A DNA stretch of 6,347 bases from CAJQQK01 sp049116495 (GTDB taxonomy: Bacteria; Pseudomonadota; Alphaproteobacteria; Rhizobiales; Hyphomicrobiaceae): the NCBI GenBank assembly GCA_049116495.1, contig JAGDYV010000196.1, positions 1 through 6,347 on the forward strand. The letters are read 5' to 3'. Positions 1 to 5,927 of the stretch are shown one piece after another. The translations under genes were made by a program, and so were the position numbers. How positions within the stretch are numbered: position 1 is the first letter of the stretch; each line of letters starts with the position of its first letter. Under the pieces are notes generated by a model that saw only the letters and a list, made by a program, of their open reading frames with translations, was not told where the DNA came from and did not search any database.

Positions 1-769
1 ACATCGCCTCCTTGGCCTCGGTATAGTCGTCCCATTTATCCAGAGACTGCAGATCGATCGGCGACAACTTCCATTTCTTGAGCGGTTCTCTCTCGCGTGC
101 TCGGAAGCGGCGCAACTGTTCTTCTTTTGTGACCGAAAACCAGTACTTGAACAGGATGATGCCATTGCGCACGATCATCCGTTCGATCTCTGGTGCCTCG
201 CGCATGAACTCAAGGTATTCGTTGGGCGTGCAAAACCCCATGACGCGCTCGACGCCTGCGCGATTGTACCAGGAGCGGTCGAAAAGGACGATTTCTCCGC
301 CAGCTGGTAGTTGCTGAATGTAGCGCTGGAAGTACCATTGCGATTTCTCGCGATCGGTCGGTTTTTCGAGTGCCACGACGCGTGCGCCGCGCGGGTTCAT
401 ATGCTCGGTGAAGCGCTTGATGGTGCCACCCTTGCCGGCCGCATCACGCCCTTCAAACAGCACGACGATTCTCTGCCCGGTGTTCTTGACCCACTCCTGG
501 ACTTTGAGCAGTTCAACCTGCAGTTCGGCTTTGTGCCGTTCATAACTCGAGCGTGAGATCTTTCGCTTATAGGGATATTCGCCGCTTTCAAATATCTGTC
601 GAATGGCATCCTTGTCGTGCTTGAGCTCTGCCACCCGGTGCGCCGGGTGCTCGGAGTTCTTGGCCGGCATTTCGGCAGCGCCTGGCGAATGAGCATCCGC
701 GCCGGATAGATCAGGTGATGCAACGGGTTCCGAGACGTCTTGATCTTTGCCGTTTGCCTTGCTCTGCAT
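1..769 (-). CDS. ppk2: Class I polyphosphate kinase 2 (PPK2), C-terminus cut by window edge
   Basis: This cytoplasmic kinase transfers phosphate between polyphosphate and nucleotides; family knowledge suggests ADP to ATP or GDP to GTP for class I PPK2. 256 codons are visible, read leftward. After a charged, low-complexity N-terminal extension (about residues 1-45) comes the P-loop kinase core: Walker A GRDAAGKGGT at about 107-116 (catalytic Lys113), Walker B FDRSWYNRAGVERVMGF at about 163-179 (Asp164), and the basic lid region around 213-239 containing RARE and KKWKLSPID. The ATG at 769-767 is preceded by GGAGGG with 3 nt spacing (778-773). An internal ATG at codon 34 is possible but has no comparable site. 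Family members are about 300 residues, so with the N-terminal extension perhaps 45-60 residues are missing beyond position 1. An FNR/FixK-type box lies about 70 bp upstream of the start, suggesting low-oxygen control. Identity is secure from the motifs; nucleotide preference is not readable. Confidence 0.96.
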   Translation of the reverse strand, partial: MQSKANGKDQDVSEPVASPDLSGADAHSPGAAEMPAKNSEHPAHRVAELKHDKDAIRQIFESGEYPYKRKISRSSYERHKAELQVELLKVQEWVKNTGQRIVVLFEGRDAAGKGGTIKRFTEHMNPRGARVVALEKPTDREKSQWYFQRYIQQLPAGGEIVLFDRSWYNRAGVERVMGFCTPNEYLEFMREAPEIERMIVRNGIILFKYWFSVTKEEQLRRFRAREREPLKKWKLSPIDLQSLDKWDDYTEAKEAM

Positions 770-833
770 AATCCCTCCGACCACGACCTGACTGTCCAAC
801 CAATGAGATAAGTGCGGCGCCGTCGGGCGCGCA

Positions 834-847
834 TTGACCTAGGTCAA
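834..847. promoter_or_regulatory. FNR/FixK-type box (TTGACCTAGGTCAA)
   Basis: This is a perfect 14-bp palindrome matching the TTGA-N6-TCAA pattern bound by CRP/FNR-family regulators such as FixK, FnrL and Dnr in Alphaproteobacteria. Its centre (840.5) is about 33 bp upstream of a weak leftward -10-like TATCTC (810-805). If transcription starts near 799, the box sits near -41.5, the classical activating position, and would serve the polyphosphate kinase gene. It is about 205 bp from the permease start, so control of that gene is less likely. The match to the motif is seen in sequence; the regulatory role is inferred. Confidence 0.6.
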
Positions 848-918
848 GACGGCGAACCAACGAGGCGGCCGTTTGGCTTATTTCCTGAGCCGATTTGAGC
901 GTTCCACAGAATTTAATT

Positions 919-938
919 CGATATTTCTAGAAATATCG
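919..938. promoter_or_regulatory. Perfect 20-bp palindrome, candidate operator upstream of the permease
   Basis: CGATATTTCTAGAAATATCG is identical to its own reverse complement over all 20 bases and is AT-rich, unlike the flanking GC-rich DNA. The form fits an operator for a dimeric winged-helix repressor such as an ArsR-family protein. It abuts a candidate promoter (TTGCAT at 939-944, 17-nt gap, TATCAA at 962-967) for the permease. It does not match the ATTC-N8-GAAT repeat upstream of the MBL gene, so the two may answer to different regulators. No regulator gene lies beside it. Confidence 0.5.
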
Positions 939-967
939 TTGCATTGTTCTGTAACGGCTGGTATCAA
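939..967 (+). promoter_or_regulatory. Possible sigma-70-like promoter for the permease
   Basis: TTGCAT (939-944) and TATCAA (962-967) are separated by 17 nt. Each hexamer keeps about four consensus bases. The 20-bp palindrome ends at the first base before the -35 hexamer, so a bound protein could affect polymerase. A start near 974 would give a leader of roughly 78 nt. This is a visual match only. Confidence 0.28.
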
Positions 968-1039
968 CATCGGGCCGGCAAGTCAGCCCGTACAGCCAAG
1001 GCAAGATGCGCGCCGCATTCGCAAAGGCCGTTCATACGT

Positions 1040-1046
1040 GGAGAGA
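1040..1046 (+). promoter_or_regulatory. Ribosome binding site that fixes the permease start
   Basis: GGAGAGA lies 5 nt upstream of the ATG at 1052. It favours this start over the in-frame ATG at 944, which would add 36 polar residues and would begin inside the candidate promoter. Confidence 0.7.
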
Positions 1047-1051
1047 TCCTT

Positions 1052-2080
1052 ATGACCATTCTCACAATGCCGCAGGGACGACGTCTTTCAATTGACAACG
1101 TGCTGCTCGCCATCCTGGTTATCCTGCTTGGCTTGGCGGCCGTCGACAGTTCGCAGGTTCCCAAGACAATCGCTTTTGTGGGCCGTGCGGTACTCCATAT
1201 CCTGCCTTTCTTTCTGATATCGATCGCGCTTGCGGCCTATGCAACCGCGACCAGCGCGGACAACCTCATAGGCAAGGCCTTTCAAGGCCGCGCCACGGTA
1301 GCGATCGTCGGCGCCGCGCTGATGGGCGCGTTGTCGCCGTTCTGTTCCTGCGGTGTCATCCCGATCATCGTGGCGCTGCTGGCAATGGGGGTCCCGCTCG
1401 CGCCGGTGCTGGCGTTCTGTATTGCATCACCGCTGATGGACCCGGCGATGTTTGCGCTGACAGCGGGTATTCTCGGCTTCGAGTTCGCCGTCGCCAAGAC
1501 CGTTATTGCGATTGGCATGGGGCTGTTTGCCGGTTTCGGCACCATGGCGGCGGTCGCGGCCGGTTATTTGAGCAATCCAGTGCGCGACGATGTCGGCAAT
1601 GGCGGCTGCGGTGGTGGCAAAGTTCGTGCGCCCAAAGCCGTTGTCTGGAAGTTCTGGGAAGAACCGGAACGGGTCGAGAAGGGACGTGAGAGTTTCATCA
1701 AAAACGGCTTCTTCCTCGGCAAAATGCTGATCCTCGCCTACCTGCTGGAAAGCCTCATGGTGCGCTATATCCCGGCCGGCCTGGTTGCCACTTATCTCGG
1801 CGGCGATGGTCCCGGCGCCATTCTGATCGCAACGCTCGCCGGCATCCCGGCCTACCTGAACGGAACTGCTGCGCTTCCGCTCGTCGGTGAACTTATCAAC
1901 CAGGGCATGTCACCGGGGGCCGCCATGGCCTTCCTCGCCGGCGGCAGCGTCACCTCGATACCGGCAGCGATGGCGATGTGGGTCATTCTGCGGCCGCCAG
2001 TGTTCGCCGCCTATGTCGTATGCTCGCTGATCGGCGCGGTCCTTGCCGGGCTTGGCTACCAGTTCTGGTTGTCAATGTAG
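1052..2080 (+). CDS. ArsP/DUF318 family (YraQ-like) inner-membrane permease
   Basis: This is a 342-residue integral membrane protein of the predicted permease family PF03773. About eight hydrophobic segments are visible, including residues 15-31, 43-64, 83-112, 116-172, 221-238 and 287-338. The family hallmark SPFCSCGVIPI is at 95-105 (Cys98, Cys100), followed by the conserved AFCIASPLMDP at 121-131. A central hydrophilic loop (about 175-218) carries GGCGGG and WKFWEEPER. Characterised relatives export trivalent organoarsenicals (ArsP), while others are annotated as metal exporters, so the substrate here is open. The start is set by GGAGAGA 5 nt upstream. A GC hairpin follows the stop at 2080. 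The next rightward gene, an AqpS-type channel, starts 327 bp later; the pairing hints at arsenicals but does not prove it. Family assignment is firm and substrate is not. Confidence 0.9.
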   Translation: MTILTMPQGRRLSIDNVLLAILVILLGLAAVDSSQVPKTIAFVGRAVLHILPFFLISIALAAYATATSADNLIGKAFQGRATVAIVGAALMGALSPFCSCGVIPIIVALLAMGVPLAPVLAFCIASPLMDPAMFALTAGILGFEFAVAKTVIAIGMGLFAGFGTMAAVAAGYLSNPVRDDVGNGGCGGGKVRAPKAVVWKFWEEPERVEKGRESFIKNGFFLGKMLILAYLLESLMVRYIPAGLVATYLGGDGPGAILIATLAGIPAYLNGTAALPLVGELINQGMSPGAAMAFLAGGSVTSIPAAMAMWVILRPPVFAAYVVCSLIGAVLAGLGYQFWLSM

Positions 2081-2104
2081 GCACCAGATATCCGAACGGT
2101 GAAT

Positions 2105-2141
2105 TCGGCGGCCTCGCAAGGGCCGCCGATTGCCTTTGTTG
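2105..2141 (+). terminator. GC hairpin after the permease, possible rho-independent terminator
   Basis: CGGCGGCC (2106-2113) pairs perfectly with GGCCGCCG (2121-2128) across a 7-nt loop, and T2105 with A2129 extends the stem to 9 bp. It begins 25 bp after the permease stop. The downstream sequence ATTGCCTTTGTTG is only moderately T-rich, so termination may be incomplete. Confidence 0.5.
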
Positions 2142-2253
2142 CCGATTGTTTTTGTAGAATGGCGTTGCGTGCGCATGACCGACACGAACGCATCGGGAGC
2201 TGTTCTTGAGACCTATCAGCGGCGCCGATACTGCCGAGTTGCATGGTGATGCC

Positions 2254-2279
2254 ACGGTCGATCCTTGATGATCGACCGT
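2254..2279. repeat. Inverted repeat with 10-bp perfect arms and 6-nt loop
   Basis: ACGGTCGATC (2254-2263) is complementary to GATCGACCGT (2270-2279), with CTTGAT between. It lies about 130 bp upstream of the channel gene. No T-run follows on either strand, which argues against a simple terminator. It could be a structured RNA element or a protein-binding site. Confidence 0.6.
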
Positions 2280-2369
2280 CGCCAATCGAGCTTGACCTTT
2301 CGGCTGCTTTTGGCATTGCTGTCGGCTCCGTCAACGTGATCGCTGAAGATAGTGCGCCCACCCGAATTG

Positions 2370-2387
2370 CAGACGGTTGATCGTCTG
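2370..2387. repeat. Short inverted repeat near the channel start
   Basis: CAGACG (2370-2375) pairs with CGTCTG (2382-2387) around the loop GTTGAT. It sits about 20 bp before the start of the channel gene, so a hairpin here could influence translation or be an operator half-site pair. The six-base arms could arise by chance. Confidence 0.3.
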
Positions 2388-2407
2388 AAACAGCCCTCCA
2401 AGGATGA

Positions 2408-3070
2408 ATGATGCAGCGCAGATTAATGGCCGAGTGGCTCGGCACGTTTTCACTGCTCGCGACCGTGATCGGGTCCGGCATAATGGCCGAGCGGTTGGCC
2501 GGCGGCAATGTGGCGATCGCCCTGCTCGGCAATACCATTCCCACGGGGGCCATTCTCGTGGTTTTGATTACCATCTTCGGGCCCATCTCCGGTGCCCATT
2601 TCAATCCGGCCGTCACGCTCAGCTTTGCTTTGCGCAAAGAGATTGAGCCGAAAGAAGCCGGCCTCTACGTTGTCGCACAGATTATTGGTGGCATCGTCGG
2701 GGTCTTTGCGGCGCACGTCATGTTCGACAATCCGTTGATTGATCCATCAACGACGTCACGCACGGGAATCGGCCAATGGGTCGGCGAGTTCGTTGCCACG
2801 TTCGGTTTGGTCGGCACGATTCTGGCCTGTTTGAAGGCGCGCCCGCAGGCCGTTCCGATGGCCGTCGGCCTATACATCACAGCGGCCTACTGGTTCACAT
2901 CATCGACATCCTTCGCCAACCCGGCCGTTACGATAGCGCGCGGCTTTTCAGATACCTTTGCCGGTATCAATCCTGCGCACATTGCCACCTTCGTTGTCGT
3001 GCAGCTGGTCGCCGCGGTACTCGCGACGTACTTCTTCAAGTGGCTCCTGGCCGAGCAAACCGACGCTTAG
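2408..3070 (+). CDS. AqpS-type aquaglyceroporin (MIP family channel)
   Basis: This is a 220-residue MIP-family inner-membrane channel. Both half-helix motifs are present: HFNPAVT (Asn66-Pro67-Ala68) and FANPAVTIAR (Asn171-Pro172-Ala173), each followed by hydrophobic helices. Lining it up by eye with E. coli AqpZ, the filter positions read Thr46 (Phe in AqpZ), Ala159 (His), Ser168 (Thr) and Val174 (Arg). Loss of the filter arginine to Val, with a Thr at the first position, is the arrangement I recall for Sinorhizobium meliloti AqpS, which passes arsenite and methylarsenite. This predicts a wide, non-water-selective pore. The start is ATG 2408 or the adjacent ATG 2411; AAGGA at 2400-2404 is 3 or 6 nt away, so 2411 has the better spacing. 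No terminator is obvious downstream. Arsenical transport is inferred; glycerol or another small neutral solute is an alternative. Confidence 0.9.
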   Translation: MMQRRLMAEWLGTFSLLATVIGSGIMAERLAGGNVAIALLGNTIPTGAILVVLITIFGPISGAHFNPAVTLSFALRKEIEPKEAGLYVVAQIIGGIVGVFAAHVMFDNPLIDPSTTSRTGIGQWVGEFVATFGLVGTILACLKARPQAVPMAVGLYITAAYWFTSSTSFANPAVTIARGFSDTFAGINPAHIATFVVVQLVAAVLATYFFKWLLAEQTDA

Positions 3071-3156
3071 AGCCCTCCAGACTTAGATGAGCTCAATTCT
3101 GTTTGCAAACGGTGAGCCGACCAGCAGCAGAGCGCCGGCGTCACGGACTTTGCGAC

Positions 3157-3185
3157 TTGCTGTCGGATGCGATCGAGCGTATGTA
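3157..3185 (+). promoter_or_regulatory. Possible promoter for the MBL-fold gene
   Basis: TTGCTG (3157-3162) and TATGTA (3180-3185) have a 17-nt gap. Each keeps only three or four consensus bases, so this is tentative. A start near 3192 would place the ATTC-N8-GAAT repeat immediately downstream of +1, a position suited to repression. Confidence 0.25.
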
Positions 3186-3192
3186 TTCATCA

Positions 3193-3210
3193 CATTCATT
3201 TTTTTGAATG
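3193..3210. promoter_or_regulatory. ATTC-N8-GAAT inverted repeat, candidate SqrR/BigR-type operator
   Basis: CATTCA-TTTTTT-TGAATG is an inverted repeat with perfect 6-bp arms around six T residues, 24 bp before the MBL gene start. It contains ATTC-N8-GAAT exactly, which I recall as the consensus for the sulfide-responsive repressor SqrR of Rhodobacter capsulatus. A repressor of that family is encoded at 5928-6275. The repeat is seen directly; the pairing with that repressor is inferred. Confidence 0.5.
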
Positions 3211-3234
3211 CATTAGCTTGATGGGAGTTCGGGC

Positions 3235-4212
3235 ATGTCGTTTGTCAGCCGTTGGAGTGCCATGACCGTGGCGCCGGTCTTGTTGATCATTGCTCTTGTG
3301 TTGCCGGGTGCTGCCATCGCCAGCCAGAAGATCAAGGATCAGTATCCAGCCTCCATGCTCTACCAGAAGCCGGTCGAGGTCATTCCGCATGTCTGGTCCG
3401 CGATCGGGGCCACGGCACCGCCGACCTACGAGAACTCGGGGCATAACAACAACCTGTCCTTCATCGTCACCGGTGACGGCGTGGTCGTCGTCAATGCCGG
3501 CGCAACCAGTGAACTGGCCCGCGCGCTCCATGCCGAGATCAAGGCGATCACCAAGCAACCGGTCAAGTTGGTGATCAACGAAAATGGTCAGGGCCATGCC
3601 ATGCTGGGCAATGGCTACTGGGCCGACCAGGGCGTGGCGATCCTCGCCCACAAAGATGCAGCGCACGAGTTCAAGGAGCGCGGCGCCGACATTCTCGATC
3701 GCATGAAACAGTACAATCGTGACAAGGCCGGTGACAGTCGCGTGCAGTTGCCGACGGAAACATTTGAGGAAAAGAAATCGATCAAGATGGGCGCCTTCGA
3801 GATCGAGGTCCGCAATCTCGGCCCGGCTCATTCGCCGGGCGACATTGTCGTCTGGCTGCCAAAGCAGAAGCTTGTCATCTCAGGCGACATGGCGTTCCAC
3901 GAGCGCATGTTGCCGATCTTTGATGATACCGGCACGGCCGATTGGCTCGAAAGCTGGAAGAACTTCGAAAAACTCGGCGCGCTCTATGTGATTCCGGGGC
4001 ACGGTCATCCGACGAACATGGCCCAGGTGCGTCGCTACACCCGTGATTACCTTGTCTACCTGCGCGGAAAGATCAAAGAACACATGGACAAGGGCGGCAC
4101 GCTGAAAGACGCCTACTACGTTGACCAGACGCCGTATGCCCACCTCGACACGTTCAATGAACTCGCCAAACGCAACGCCGGCCGGGTTTATGAGCAGATG
4201 GAATTCGAATGA
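3235..4212 (+). CDS. Exported metallo-beta-lactamase-fold protein with a noncanonical metal motif
   Basis: This 325-residue protein starts with a Sec signal peptide (hydrophobic segment about 11-25, likely cleavage after AIA near residue 29), so it should act in the periplasm. The MBL fold is clear: HVWSAIG at 52-58, NNNLSFIVTGDGVVVVNAGAT at 71-91, GPAHSPGDIVVWLP at 196-209, SGDM at 216-219 and PGHGHPT at 254-260. The usual NTHxHxDH loop instead reads NENGQGHAMLGN at 115-126. Both HxH histidines become Asn117 and Gln119, Asp becomes His121 and the last His becomes Ala122. His199, Asp218 and His256 are kept. The metal site is therefore altered, or the enzyme uses other chemistry. The start is supported by GGGAG 7 nt upstream. 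Its neighbours are sulfur-linked: BigR operons of other bacteria carry an MBL-type persulfide dioxygenase, but this exported, altered protein is a different branch. The substrate is unknown. Confidence 0.88.
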   Translation: MSFVSRWSAMTVAPVLLIIALVLPGAAIASQKIKDQYPASMLYQKPVEVIPHVWSAIGATAPPTYENSGHNNNLSFIVTGDGVVVVNAGATSELARALHAEIKAITKQPVKLVINENGQGHAMLGNGYWADQGVAILAHKDAAHEFKERGADILDRMKQYNRDKAGDSRVQLPTETFEEKKSIKMGAFEIEVRNLGPAHSPGDIVVWLPKQKLVISGDMAFHERMLPIFDDTGTADWLESWKNFEKLGALYVIPGHGHPTNMAQVRRYTRDYLVYLRGKIKEHMDKGGTLKDAYYVDQTPYAHLDTFNELAKRNAGRVYEQMEFE

Positions 4213-4261
4213 GTCTATCGCGTCGTTTTTCTGGCCAATCTTCTGGCCTGCACGTTTGGTG

Positions 4262-4741
4262 CTACTGAACGGCTTCCTTCATCAAGGCGCTGAGCAGTGC
4301 GTCGATCGCGGCGAGTGCCTTCTTCGATGCAGGCGCTGCGCTCGTGTGGGGACGTCGATAACCGATCCGCGCTTTGCCCGGTTCAGATTTCAGTTCATAG
4401 ACGAACATCGTGTAGGGGCAGACCGCCAGGTTGTCTGGGTCGGCCTGCATCGCGGTTTGTGACAGTTTTGCGGAACAGAAGTTCAGGTATCGCGCGCCGA
4501 GGTAGGGACTTTCACCACCCGTCGCCTTGCTGGTCCGCTCGAGCATCTTGCCGACATGGCCCTGTGAATCGATCACCAGGCCGCGATTGACGATCGCGTT
4601 CTCTAGGCCGAACAAGGCCGTTTCGAAATCGCTGGCCGTTGTCTGGATCCTGTAACCGGCCTGAGAGTTGGCGAACGCCGCGGGCGACAGTGTTGCAAGA
4701 ACTGCAAGGCAGGCGACGAGCGTGGCAGCGAGTTTCGACAT
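4262..4741 (-). CDS. Exported DUF302 domain protein
   Basis: This 159-residue protein has a Sec signal peptide (MSKL, hydrophobic core about 5-21, cleavage likely after AFA near residue 24). The mature part matches the DUF302 pattern: TTASDFETALFGLENAIVNRGL at 34-55, a GARYLNFCSA segment at 82-91, and CPYTMFVYEL at 108-117. Cys89 and Cys108 are the only cysteines in the mature chain and could form a disulfide or bind a ligand. No enzymatic activity is established for the family as far as I know. GGAGAG lies 5 nt before the ATG. The gene follows the YeeE-type permease on the same strand with a 70-nt gap and no clear promoter, so it is probably the last gene of that operon. It converges with the MBL gene, whose stop is 49 nt away. 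Both products are predicted periplasmic. Confidence 0.82.
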   Translation of the reverse strand: MSKLAATLVACLAVLATLSPAAFANSQAGYRIQTTASDFETALFGLENAIVNRGLVIDSQGHVGKMLERTSKATGGESPYLGARYLNFCSAKLSQTAMQADPDNLAVCPYTMFVYELKSEPGKARIGYRRPHTSAAPASKKALAAIDALLSALMKEAVQ

Positions 4742-4811
4742 GTGGTCTCTCCGACGAATTGATGGGCAAGCATTGAGACGGTTGGCAGGCGCGTCATTGC
4801 GTCAAGTCAAA

Positions 4812-5888
4812 TCACCTGTTGACCAGGGCTCTCAGTCCGGCCCAAACCGAGCCTTCCATCAGGTAACTGAGGCCAAGCCACGCGCCGCACCAAATCGAAA
4901 GCATGACCACCGGCGCGGAGACGGCGAGCACCGACGCCGCTGAAACGCCCTGGCCGATCGTGCAGCCACCGGCATAAACGCCGCCCGTGCCCATCAGGAA
5001 CGCACCGACAATGTGGCGGCGCATTTCAAGCGCATCATCTGCGCCCTCCCAACGAAATTCGCGGAGGACGAGCGCTCCGATGAATGCCCCGAAGATGACA
5101 CCGAGCGTGCCACCGATGCCGAAATTCAGCGTCGCGCTACTCATCGTCATGAAATAGATGATCGTTTGACCAAGCGGCACCGAATAGGTGTGGGAGACGA
5201 GCGGTTGGGGGTCGAATGGGTCGGCGCCGAACTGTGCTGTTGCAATCCAACCCGAGATGATCGCAACGCCGACCATGGCACCCCAGAACACGTGCCGGAT
5301 CGAGCTTCGAAAGGCGACGCTGCTCAGGCTCCAGTACGCGAGGATACCGGCGATCGTAAGCGACACCAGAAGCTGTAGCGTGGGCTGCGTCGCGTTTACG
5401 TCGCTCAGTGTCCGATAGGGCACGCCGTCGCCGAGCGCAAACGGATCGATCGCGAGCACACGCAAGTGCGCGGTTGGCCCGGCGATCGCCATGTAGGCGG
5501 AAACGCCAAGCACGAGAAAGCCGAACAGGGCGCGCAGGTCGCCACCGCCCACGCGCGCCAGCGTGCCATACCCGCAGGTGCCGCACAGCGCCATGCCGAC
5601 GCCGAACATCAGACCGCCAATGATCCAGGCAACCGGATTGAGCGCAAGCTTCTGATACAGCGATGGCGTGAAATCCAGCGCGCCGAGCGCGGCGATACAC
5701 CCGACGCAGGCGATCGCGACGGCGAGCGCCAGGGCCCACATGCGCAATCGTCTCAGATCATTGCTGAACAGTGCGTCTTCAATGGCAGAGAGCGTGCAGA
5801 AACGACCGAGCCTGGCTGCAAGACCCAGAATGATCCCGCCCATTCCTCCGGCGAGCGCCATAACAACCGGGGTCGGCCAATCCTCCAT
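4812..5888 (-). CDS. YeeE/YedE family (TsuA-like) sulfur-compound permease
   Basis: This 358-residue membrane protein belongs to the Sulf_transp/DUF395 family, with both halves of the fold in one chain. Conserved cysteine motifs are visible: GRFCTLSA (Cys31), GMALCGTCGYGTLARVGGGDLRAL (Cys102 and Cys105, residues 98-121), and AGGCTIGQGVSAAS (Cys309). In the structurally known Spirochaeta TsuA, three conserved cysteines relay thiosulfate through the membrane; Cys31, Cys102 and Cys309 appear equivalent. It likely imports thiosulfate or a related sulfur species, though other members carry selenium-related or unknown substrates. The ATG is preceded by GAGGAG with 4-nt spacing. It starts 39 nt downstream of the ArsR-family gene, arguing for one transcript, as in BigR operons that contain DUF395 genes. 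The pairing with a thiol-switch repressor supports a reactive-sulfur role. Confidence 0.9.
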   Translation of the reverse strand: MEDWPTPVVMALAGGMGGIILGLAARLGRFCTLSAIEDALFSNDLRRLRMWALALAVAIACVGCIAALGALDFTPSLYQKLALNPVAWIIGGLMFGVGMALCGTCGYGTLARVGGGDLRALFGFLVLGVSAYMAIAGPTAHLRVLAIDPFALGDGVPYRTLSDVNATQPTLQLLVSLTIAGILAYWSLSSVAFRSSIRHVFWGAMVGVAIISGWIATAQFGADPFDPQPLVSHTYSVPLGQTIIYFMTMSSATLNFGIGGTLGVIFGAFIGALVLREFRWEGADDALEMRRHIVGAFLMGTGGVYAGGCTIGQGVSAASVLAVSAPVVMLSIWCGAWLGLSYLMEGSVWAGLRALVNR

Positions 5889-5927
5889 CGCGCTCCTCGC
5901 GCTTTCCTTTAGATCTGTGCAACGAGC

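Larger units (their letters stand above)
2142..2407. other. Intergenic stretch without a recognisable gene; two hairpins
   Basis: No frame on either strand gives a recognisable protein or sustained GC-rich third positions. Short open stretches exist (for example a 24-codon frame from the ATG at 2174, and a longer one ending at the TGA near 2381), but they lack ribosome binding sites. The region contains a perfect 10-bp-arm inverted repeat (2254-2279) and a smaller 6-bp one (2370-2387) just ahead of the channel gene. It may be a leader or promoter region, an unannotated small RNA, or a decayed gene. The sequence does not decide between these. Confidence 0.4.

Noticed and set aside
397..834. 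145-codon leftward open frame beginning at 834
   Set aside because: It is a shadow frame over the PPK2 gene, whose own frame carries the Walker motifs and a strong ribosome binding site.
944..1051. N-terminal extension of the permease from an ATG at 944
   Set aside because: The extra 36 residues are polar with no family resemblance, overlap the candidate promoter, and lack a ribosome binding site. The ATG at 1052 has GGAGAGA at proper spacing.
2174..2250. Short 24-codon open frame (MTDTNASGAV...) as a small protein gene
   Set aside because: There is no ribosome binding site, no hydrophobic or other recognisable feature, and no strong coding bias.
2056..2637. 193-codon leftward open frame across the gap before the channel
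   Set aside because: It overlaps the channel gene antisense, shows no recognisable motifs and has no ribosome binding site; it is probably a chance frame in GC-rich DNA.
3196..3831. 211-codon leftward open frame opposite the MBL gene
   Set aside because: It is antisense to a gene with a signal peptide and clear MBL motifs, and its product has no recognisable domain.
4233..4248. GGCCA-ATCTTC-TGGCC hairpin between the convergent genes as a bidirectional terminator
   Set aside because: The stem is only 5 bp, and neither transcript has a U-run after it: rightward reads TGCACG and leftward reads AGAAAAA.
5466..5912. 148-codon rightward open frame opposite the YeeE-type permease
   Set aside because: It is antisense to a well-supported membrane protein gene, and its composition (Arg, Ala, Gln, His) is typical of a shadow frame.
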